Source: Desulfotomaculum sp. (lineage in GTDB: Bacteria; Bacillota; Desulfotomaculia; Desulfotomaculales; Nap2-2B). Taken from it: DNA of 64,000 nucleotides. A program made the translations under genes and the position numbers. Of the stretch, positions 44,768 to 51,561 are shown piece after piece. The stretch spans positions 1 through 64,000 of the forward strand of contig DOTD01000069.1 of the NCBI GenBank assembly GCA_003513005.1. The letters run 5' to 3'. The notes beneath the pieces are model-generated. The model had not been told where the DNA came from and did not search any database. It saw only the letters and a program-made list of their open reading frames with translations. Position 1 is the stretch's first letter, and each line of letters opens with the position of its first letter.

Positions 44768-46018
44768 ATGTTCAAAGATTCCTTAGCAGCAGTAGATCCG
44801 GAGATCGCAAGGGTAATCAACCTGGAAATAAGACGGCAGCAGGATGCCCTTGAATTCATCGCTTCCGAAAATTCGGCAAGTCTGGCCGTATTGGAAGCGC
44901 AGGGTTCGGTTTTAACAAACAAATACGCCGAGGGGTATCCGGGAAAGCGTTATTACGGCGGCTGCCGGTATGTTGACATGGCGGAGCAGCTGGTAATTGA
45001 CCGTGCAAAACAAATTTTTGGCGCAGAACACGTTAACGCCCAGCCCCATTCCGGTACCCAGGCCAACCTCGCAGTTTATATGGCGCTTCTTAAACCGGGT
45101 GATACAATCCTGAGCATGAGCCTTGCCCACGGCGGGCATCTGACCCATGGAAGCTCTTTAAGCATGTCAGGAAAATTTTATAATATTGTTCACTATGGTG
45201 TGGATGAACAAAGCGGAGTAATTGATTATGACCAGGTGCTGAAAATTGCTCTTGAATGCAAACCTCAGTTAATTGTCGCCGGCGCCAGCGCTTACCCGCG
45301 CACACTTGATTTTGAACGGTTTATGGAGATTGCCCGGCAGGTGGGCGCCTTGCTGATGGTTGATATGGCGCACATTGCCGGCCTTATTGCCGCAGGTGAG
45401 CACGCGAATCCGGTTCCGCATGCCGATATTGTTACGACGACCACCCATAAGACTCTGCGCGGGCCTCGCGGCGGGCTGATTTTATGCCGGGAGGAATATG
45501 CTACAAAGATAAACAGGGCTCTTTTCCCGGGTCTCCAGGGAGGTCCCTTGATGCATGTGATCGCCGCCAAAGCGGTGGCTCTTTGGGAAGCAATGCAGCC
45601 TGAATTTGTTACCTATCAGCGCCAGGTTGTCAAAAACGCCAGTTCCCTGGCGGAAGCTCTGCTGCAGAAAGGTTTTAACCTCGTCGGCGGCGGAACGGAC
45701 ACACATTTGATTCTGGTAGATTTAAGGAGCACGGATATAACCGGCGCACAGGCGGAGGAAGTTCTGGACAGGGTTGGTATAACCGTGAATAAAAACGCAA
45801 TTCCATTTGATCCAAGGCCGCCCGCCATAGCAAGCGGCATCCGGATAGGAACTCCCGCAGTAACCACCCGTGGTTTGGACGAAACTGATATGCAACAGGT
45901 GGCGGAAGTTATCAGCCAGGCGATAAACAACAGGGATGATGAAGAAAAACTCCGGCAGTGTTCCGGGGTTGTCCAGAATCTCTGTATTAAGTACCCGTTG
46001 TATGAAGGGTTATCATAA
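44768..46018 (+). CDS. glyA: serine hydroxymethyltransferase
   Basis: A 416-residue PLP enzyme that splits serine to glycine and methylene-tetrahydrofolate. The PLP lysine is Lys228 in TTTHKTLRGPRGG; NKYAEGYPGKRYYGG and QPHSGTQANLAVY are conserved. Full length. It links serine made by SerA with the folate pathway served by the neighbouring 5-formyl-THF cyclo-ligase. Confidence 0.98.
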   Translation: MFKDSLAAVDPEIARVINLEIRRQQDALEFIASENSASLAVLEAQGSVLTNKYAEGYPGKRYYGGCRYVDMAEQLVIDRAKQIFGAEHVNAQPHSGTQANLAVYMALLKPGDTILSMSLAHGGHLTHGSSLSMSGKFYNIVHYGVDEQSGVIDYDQVLKIALECKPQLIVAGASAYPRTLDFERFMEIARQVGALLMVDMAHIAGLIAAGEHANPVPHADIVTTTTHKTLRGPRGGLILCREEYATKINRALFPGLQGGPLMHVIAAKAVALWEAMQPEFVTYQRQVVKNASSLAEALLQKGFNLVGGGTDTHLILVDLRSTDITGAQAEEVLDRVGITVNKNAIPFDPRPPAIASGIRIGTPAVTTRGLDETDMQQVAEVISQAINNRDDEEKLRQCSGVVQNLCIKYPLYEGLS

Positions 46019-46021
46019 CGC

Positions 46022-46471
46022 ATGACCATTCAACGTCCCTCATTTGATGAAGTGTACATGGATGTTGTGGAGGTAATTTCGCGCCGTTCTACCTGCCTGC
46101 GCAAAAAGGTAGGCGCTGTTGTTGTGGTGGACAGGCGGATTATTTCCCACGGTTATAATGGAGTAGTCAGCGGCGAGGCTCATTGCTGCGACACGGGAAT
46201 CTGTTTAAAAACTCAGGCGGGCAGGGAAGATTTCAAGCCTTGCATGCATGCCGAACAGAACGCCATCTGCCTTTGCGCAAAGCGCGGGCTGGCGGTCAGG
46301 GGCGGTACTATTTATGTAAATGCTGATATCTGCGTTACCTGCGCCAAACTGATCGTAAGCTGCGATTTCAGCCGGGCGGTAGTGCGCCGGGATTATAAGG
46401 GAACAAGTGAAGGGATAGATTTTCTGCTAAGGTACGGTGTTCAGGTTGATTTATGGGCGGATGCTACGTAA
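46022..46471 (+). CDS. comEB: dCMP deaminase family protein (ComEB)
   Basis: A 149-residue zinc deaminase. Zinc ligands are His-Ala-Glu in CMHAEQNAIC and the Cys pair in CVTCAKLIV. SRRSTCLRKKVGAVVV is typical of dCMP deaminases, which supply dUMP for thymidylate. It starts three bases after glyA. Its 3' end overlaps the convergent cyclo-ligase by 31 bases. Confidence 0.94.
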   Translation: MTIQRPSFDEVYMDVVEVISRRSTCLRKKVGAVVVVDRRIISHGYNGVVSGEAHCCDTGICLKTQAGREDFKPCMHAEQNAICLCAKRGLAVRGGTIYVNADICVTCAKLIVSCDFSRAVVRRDYKGTSEGIDFLLRYGVQVDLWADAT

Positions 46472-47025
46472 ATTACCCTTTCCTCGGTAACCAGGCAGTC
46501 CACGGGGCGGTCGTGCGGCCCCGGGGAAAAAGCGGGCTTGATTTGCATTTCGAAGACCGGGGCTATAGAAAAGGCATCGGTTTCATTTAAGAAACGATCA
46601 AAAAATCCCATGCCATAGCCAATCCTGTTCCCTTTCTCATCGAAGGTAACGCCGGGCACAATAACAATGTCTATCTCACCGGGTTCAACCGGGCGGAAAC
46701 GACCGGGGGCAGGTTCCGGAATTCCCCACGCTCCGGGAGATAAATCACCAGGGTAAGCCAGTAAAAGTGATGGTCTTAGACGGATATTTTTTTTGTCGGT
46801 TGCGGGAACGGCAATCTTTTTGCCCATTTTCATTGTTCTTTGGATAAGTTCGCCTGTTTTTACCTCGTTTCTGAAATCGAGGTAAGTCATAATCACATTT
46901 GCCCGGCGGTATTCTTCCAGGGAAAGAATTCTCTCTGTAATCAGAGAACTTTTCAGGCTGACTTCTTCATGGGAAAGAGCCATCCGCGCGGCTAAAGTTT
47001 GTTTTCTGATCTCATTTTTGTTCAT
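46441..47025 (-). CDS. 5-formyltetrahydrofolate cyclo-ligase
   Basis: A 194-residue enzyme that converts 5-formyl-THF to methenyl-THF with ATP. Landmarks: KNEIRKQTLAARMAL, MTYLDFRNEVKTGELI, DIVIVPGVTFDEKGNRIGYGMGFFDRFL. I use the ATG at 47025; the frame upstream to 47136 lacks homology. Convergent with comEB with overlapping 3' ends. Confidence 0.94.
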   Translation of the reverse strand: MNKNEIRKQTLAARMALSHEEVSLKSSLITERILSLEEYRRANVIMTYLDFRNEVKTGELIQRTMKMGKKIAVPATDKKNIRLRPSLLLAYPGDLSPGAWGIPEPAPGRFRPVEPGEIDIVIVPGVTFDEKGNRIGYGMGFFDRFLNETDAFSIAPVFEMQIKPAFSPGPHDRPVDCLVTEERVIYVASAHKST

Positions 47026-47129
47026 AACAAAAATAGAGTACCATAAAATGGTCCCGATGAAAAATATTTTGGCCGTTAGCTGGCGAAAACACCATGTTCC
47101 TTTGGTTTTCTTGCTTAAAGGTTTACCAA

Positions 47130-47158
47130 TTGACAAATAACAGCCCCGTATGTTAACT
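47130..47158 (+). promoter_or_regulatory. promoter for tRNA-Leu(UAA)
   Basis: TTGACA at 47130-47135, 17-base spacer, TTAACT at 47153-47158; the tRNA starts 18 bases further. Confidence 0.6.
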
Positions 47159-47175
47159 TAATAAATGAGGTTTTT

Positions 47176-47264
47176 GCCGGAGTGGCGGAATTGGCAGACG
47201 CAAGGGACTTAAAATCCCTCGAAGGTTACCCTTCGTACCGGTTCAAGTCCGGTCTCCGGCACCA
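47176..47264 (+). tRNA. tRNA-Leu (anticodon UAA)
   Basis: Acceptor GCCGGAG pairs with CTCCGGC, long variable arm (GAAGGTTACCCTTC), anticodon loop CTTAAAA gives UAA, CCA encoded. The 3' end is overlapped by a recombinase fragment on the other strand, suggesting an integration site. Confidence 0.95.
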
Positions 47265-47665
47265 GCGTTATCCGTACCTATATTTAATTTTAAAACAACT
47301 TGGATATCGTCGGAAACAGTGATTTCGTGGACATAGTTGTCCACGATTGTTTTTTTCTTCTCACTATCGACACGGTCGAGGATGGCTGTTTTAAACCTGC
47401 TGAAGTATTCGAGGATCATTTCCCGTGTGATCCTTTGCGGCGGTTGTTTGGGCAGGTTATTAAGCTGCTCTTCCAGTTCGTCTTTTTGTTTCTGCAACTT
47501 CCTGATCGCTCTGTCGAATGGCCGCCAGGCAGCTCCGTCTAATACCTGTTTGACGATTTTATCCATCCTGGCATCTATTGCCCGAATATTTTTCATGAGT
47601 TCCTTGCTTGCCTGCGTGTACCGCTTGTCCTGCTCATTTGCTATGGCATAAATTTTATTGATCAT
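47243..47665 (-). pseudogene. large serine recombinase, C-terminal fragment
   Basis: 140 residues match the C-terminal region of large serine recombinases: a coiled coil (IRKLQKQKDELEEQLNNLP), then RITREMILEYFSRFKTAILD and KKKTIVDNYVHEITVSDD. The catalytic resolvase domain and zinc ribbon are missing. The reading frame ends inside tRNA-Leu (its last codons are the complement of the tRNA 3' end), so the element seems to have recombined there. Confidence 0.82.
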
Positions 47666-47693
47666 TTAAACCAATGAGAAGGAGGCTAGTTAA

Positions 47694-48511
47694 ATGGTTA
47701 ATAAAACGAGAGCGGCTATAGCGGCGCTGCCGGCGACGGGCAGCCAATCGGCCTGCTGCCAGGGGAACTCACACTGCTGGATCTGCCGGAGCTTTACAGG
47801 GATTTTTGCAGTGAGCTTCCCTTCGACGCGATTCAACGCACCAAAAGAAGCGAGACCCAAAAAGGCTACGACACTGACGGGTACGGCTACCAGTATTGCA
47901 TAGATAAGATGAATAACATAGCCGGCCTGGGGCACTGGCGCATAATTGCAGAGGAAGTTTTTTGCGAACAAGGGGAGTACAGCAGCGGCCGGAAGGCTTA
48001 CGAGGTAGGGTATGACGTAATCATCCGGCTCGGCAACTGGACGCCGGCCGGCTTTCAAGTCCTGGCTGAAACACCGAAGACACCGGGCGGCCATGTTTCC
48101 GCGCTTAAAACTGACACCCGAAAAGGAGCGTTAACCAATGCCATCAAGAAGGCGATCGCGTTTTTCGGCATCGGGGCGGCGGCATACCGTGGGGAACTTG
48201 ATGATGACAACCTCCCACCCGAAGGCCGCCAACTGGCACAGGGGTACACTCGCCAGGCTGTGCCGGCAACCAGGCAGCAAACGCAGCCGGCCGAGAACGG
48301 CAGGCAGAATAAAAGCAGCGGTGAGGCAAGGCCGGGCAGCGTAATGCCCGAAGCCGGGCAGGCTGAAAAAAACATGAATACCTTACCCGATTGGGCAACT
48401 GACGAGCCGCCGGGCTGGATGCAGCAACCGGCTATAGTTAGTCAGCCGGTTGCTAACGGCGGAGGAAACGGCGGCGCTGGCAACGGTAACGGGAGGAGGC
48501 GCTTGTTTTGA
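47694..48511 (+). pseudogene. Rad52-like single-strand annealing protein, frameshifted
   Basis: A strong AAGGAGG precedes the ATG at 47694, but that frame loses sense after about 18 codons. Another frame is open from 47702 to 48511 and reads LPELYRDFCSELPFDAIQ, GYQYCIDKMNNIAG, then GALTNAIKKAIAFFGIG and a low-complexity tail ending GNGRRRLF. The middle matches phage Rad52/22-type annealing proteins. A single frameshift near 47745 would join the two parts. The longest single-frame ATG ORF is 47909-48511. Confidence 0.75.
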
Positions 48512-48620
48512 AAATCAACAGGATCATCAAGTTTTTTCCATATGTATCCTCTTTCATTTGGATTTGATTCAGCGTTGATTTTAACTAAATTATTATAATT
48601 TACACTCATCTGCGGAAATA

Positions 48621-48758
48621 ATGAATTTACTTAAGGAAGCAGGCTTTGAAATAGTTGATAAACGGCAGACTATATATTCTCTTGAGAACAAGAATCAAGA
48701 AATTAAACATGGAACTGGGGAAGGCGTTTTTGCTGTAATTAAAGCTCAAAAGCGTTGA
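48621..48758 (+). pseudogene. SAM-dependent methyltransferase C-terminal scrap
   Basis: 45 residues beginning NLLKEAGFEIVDKRQTIYSL and ending GEGVFAVIKAQK resemble the last part of class I small-molecule methyltransferases. The SAM-binding part is missing and there is no ribosome site. Confidence 0.5.
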
Positions 48759-48820
48759 CCCCTTTATTGGTGCATTCATCGCATAGTCTGGCGATTGAAT
48801 CATATTTGCTGGAGGTAATA

Positions 48821-49441
48821 ATGAGTAACATGTTAGTTGCGGTTATACTGGGCATTGTTGAAGGTGTAACTGAGTTTCTGCCGATTTCTTCAACCGGTCA
48901 TCTCATACTTGTAAATAGACTGGCTGGATTTACGGGTAATTTTGCAAATACATTTGATGTGGTTATCCAGCTGGGCGCTATTCTTTCGGTAGTTGTATAT
49001 TTCTGGCAACGTATAAATCCTTTTAGCAATACTAAGACGAATCAAGAGAAAAGCGAGACCTGGGATTTGTGGAAAAAAACAATTGTGGGGATTATTCCTG
49101 CTTTGCTTATCGGCGGCGCCATTGGTAAAGTTGTTGAGGAAAAATTGTTTAATCCTCTGATCGTTGCCTTGGCGTTATTGATTGGTGGCATCGTGTTAAT
49201 TATTATTGAGAATCGAGACAGGGTGAATAATATAAATTCAATCAAGACGCTTAATTACAAGACAGCCTTTTATATTGGTTTGATTCAGTGCCTGGCTATG
49301 ATTCCTGGTACATCACGGTCTGCTGCGACAATTATCGGAGCGATGATTTTGGGAGCTTCAAGGAGCGTGGCAGCTGAATTTTCTTTCTTCCTTGCTATTC
49401 CTACAATGATGCCCGGAAAAAAGTTGCGGAATCCCTGGTGA
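48821..49441 (+). pseudogene. uppP: undecaprenyl-diphosphatase, 3'-truncated
   Basis: GGAGG precedes the ATG at 48821. The N-terminal 197 residues are good UppP/BacA: GIVEGVTEFLPISSTGHLIL and MIPGTSRSAATIIGAMILGA are the two catalytic motifs. After FFLAIPTMM the sequence changes to PGKKLRNPW and stops, losing about 70 residues with the last helices. It is probably inactive. UppP normally recycles the lipid carrier of peptidoglycan synthesis. Confidence 0.85.
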
Positions 49442-49577
49442 ATGGGAAAGTACTTTTCATTGAGGGCGGTGAATACCGTCTTTGTGACGGCCGCGGAAAG
49501 TTATGCGGCGGCAAAGGTGGCTGTCGTAGATACAGGTGCGATAGAGGCATATTGAATAATGAGGATAGGGGTGATTG
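49421..49577 (+). pseudogene. unrecognised Cys-rich tail fragment
   Basis: Directly after the uppP break another frame reads VAESLVNGKVLFIEGGEYRL then a Cys-rich CDGRGKLCGGKGGCRRYRC and stops at 49577, overlapping the start of the iscU fragment. No start codon. I do not recognise the family; it is likely the end of a gene that stood upstream of iscU. Confidence 0.35.
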
Positions 49578-49739
49578 ACTATCTATTCAGAGAAAGTGGT
49601 AGAACATTTTATGAGTCCACAAAACGCATATAGTATGCCAGATGCAGATGCTGAAGGAAGTTTCGGAGATCCGTCCTGCGGGGATGCATTAACGTTTTAT
49701 CTAAAAGTCAAAGATGATTTTATTAAAGAGATAAGCTAA
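49575..49739 (+). pseudogene. IscU/NifU N-terminal fragment
   Basis: From TTG 49575 (after AGGGGTGA) 54 residues read YSEKVVEHFMSPQNAYSMPDA, GDPSCGDALTFYLKVKDD, the start of an iron-sulfur scaffold protein with its first Cys. The reading frame ends after FIKEIS, exactly where the DruA-type transposase frame begins, so that insertion seems to have truncated it. Confidence 0.8.
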
Positions 49740-49740
49740 C

Positions 49741-50545
49741 TTGAAAGACCTGATCGTACGACCTATCATTTCCGGAGAGGAGAACGACTGGAACACCTTA
49801 ATGGCCAAGCGCCACTATTTAGGCTTTCACTGCCTGTCAGGCAGGAACCTTAAATACGTGGCCCTGCTCAATGGCCAGTGGGTAGCGCTAATCGGCTGGG
49901 GTACCGCAGCCTTGAAATGCAGCCCCCGGGATAGGTGGATCAATTGGTCAGATGAGCAGAAATACGAACGGTTGCAGTATATCACCAACAATCAGCGTTT
50001 TCTTATCCTGCCAGGTGTATCAATCAAAAACCTGGCATCCAGGGTGCTGGCGCTGAATGTCAAACGGCTGTCCGCCAACTGGGAAACCGTCTATGGACAC
50101 CCGATCGTCATGGTAGAAACATTCATGGATCACAGCCGCTTTAAAGCCATCTGTTATCGGGCTGCCGGATGGGTTCCCTTGGGCATGACTACGGGTTATG
50201 GTCGTACAGGCGGCATCTATTACTACCACGGACAGTCAAAAACCGTCCTTGTAAAACCGTTGCTCAAAAATGCTGCCACAATTCTCTCCGCCCCGTTTCT
50301 TCCTTCAGAACTAACAGGAGGGGAACGAGCGATGGTCGATTTAAACACGGTTTCTATTGAAAGCAAGGGAGGATTGCTGGATTACCTGGCATTGCTGAAA
50401 GACTCCCGAAAAAAGCGTGGTATCCGGCACTCCCAAATCTCTATCCTGGCGGTGGCCATCTGTGCCCTCCTTTCTGGAGCGAGGTGCTTTCTTTCTATCG
50501 GTGAATGGGCAGCCTGTCTGAACCAGGAAATAAAGAGGATGGACC
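49741..50545 (+). pseudogene. DUF4338 (DruA-like) transposase, 3'-truncated
   Basis: TTG start. The first 190 residues are a DUF4338 domain (DLIVRPIISGEENDWNTLMA, HYLGFHCLSGRNLKYVALL, RFLILPGVSIKNLASRVLAL). From GGLLDYLALLKDSRKKRGIR it continues with the N-terminal region of ISAs1-type DDE transposases, up to GEWAACLNQE. The catalytic DDE core is missing. The ORF runs on eight bases into the next fragment. Although DUF4338 also names DruA of Druantia defence, the fused transposase part points to an insertion sequence. Confidence 0.75.
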
Positions 50546-51200
50546 AAAAGTAGTTAACTATTTGAAAAATCAGGGTGTCGATGATATAGAACTTCTTATC
50601 GCTACCAACCCTAACGAAGAACATATCGGCGGAATTCCTGCTGTTTTAGATGCATTTAATGTAAAAAGGATTATTGACAGCGGGTGCGGGGTTGATACAA
50701 GTACCCTTAAACTGTATCAGGAAAAAGTAAAGGCTGAAAATGCAATATGGAATAGCAATAATAAGCAGTCCTTTAGCTTTGGCCCCAATTCTTTACAAAT
50801 ACTGACTACAAAAGGATCATGGACGGAAATAAATGATAACTCAGTAGTCTGCAGGTTGGATACTGGTGACATGGAGTTTTTATTTGATGGGGATGCTCAG
50901 GAGTCCCGGGAGAAATCTTTAACAGGTGACTTGTCTGCTGAAATCCTAAAAGTTGGCAATCATGGAAGTGATACTTCGACTACAGAACAGTTATTGAGTA
51001 AAGTAGAACCTGAAATTGCCGTAATCAGTGTAGGCGCCGGTAACACGTACGGAAATCCCAGTCAGGAAATTCTGGACAGGCTAAAAAACGCGGGGGTTAA
51101 GATCTATCGTACAGATATTAACGGTACAATTGTCGTTTCGACGGATGGAAAGACCTTTTCTATTATTACAATAAAAACGTTAATTGCATGGTGGATATAA
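50546..51200 (+). pseudogene. ComEC-like MBL-fold protein, 5'-truncated
   Basis: About 218 residues of a competence-type metallo-beta-lactamase fold: GPKVVNYLKNQGVDDIELLI, then EEHIGGIPAVLDAF, FLFDGDAQ, EILKVGNHGSDTST and the final TDINGTIVVSTDG. The first strand and start are lost to the transposase. The usual metal motif HPHxDHIGG reads NPNEEHIGG, so two His and the Asp are replaced; the protein family member may already have been non-catalytic. Confidence 0.75.
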
Positions 51201-51240
51201 ATCTGTTATAATAGAGATATTCTGAATAGAGATATTCTGT
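51185..51240 (+). repeat. promoter-like sequence and 15-base tandem duplication
   Basis: TTGCAT at 51185-51190, 17-base spacer and TATAAT at 51208-51213 resemble a promoter. AATAGAGATATTCTG is then repeated exactly twice in tandem (51211-51225 and 51226-51240). No intact gene follows on this strand. The rest of 51241-51420 shows nothing recognisable. Confidence 0.5.
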
Positions 51241-51420
51241 TTGAAAAAGTTGATAAATTGGTGAATTTGGCATTTCAAAATCCAAAACTTCTTCGTTATA
51301 GAGACCAATTTGGCGTTAATCAAGGGATTGACGATTGAAATATCTCCACTATGTAATTAGTGTTTTTTACAATAAAACGTTAGTTTAAAAATACTGAAGC
51401 AGCCTGACAGATACAGAGAA

Positions 51421-51458
51421 CTTAAATCCCCCGAAGGGTACCCTTCGGGGGATTTAAG
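51421..51458. repeat. perfect 38-bp palindrome, tRNA-Leu-like left arm
   Basis: CTTAAATCCCCCGAAGGGT and its exact complement form a 38-bp palindrome centred on GGTACC. With the bases before it (51397-51447) it aligns with the D-to-variable-arm part of tRNA-Leu(UAA) at about 34 of 43 positions, including CTTAAA, TCGAAGG-like and ACCCTTCG blocks. It has no good T tract for a terminator. Confidence 0.75.
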
Positions 51459-51561
51459 AAGAAGATTTCTTTTCTAGCCATCTAAATATCCTGTAAGCTA
51501 CTTCCCTAGAAAAATGAAACTATAAAACAATTCCCCGTAAGGATATGACGGTGGATTTCTG

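Noticed and set aside
49741..50545. Druantia defence system
   Set aside because: Only a DUF4338 domain fused to a truncated transposase is present; no druB, druC, druD or druE homologue is nearby.
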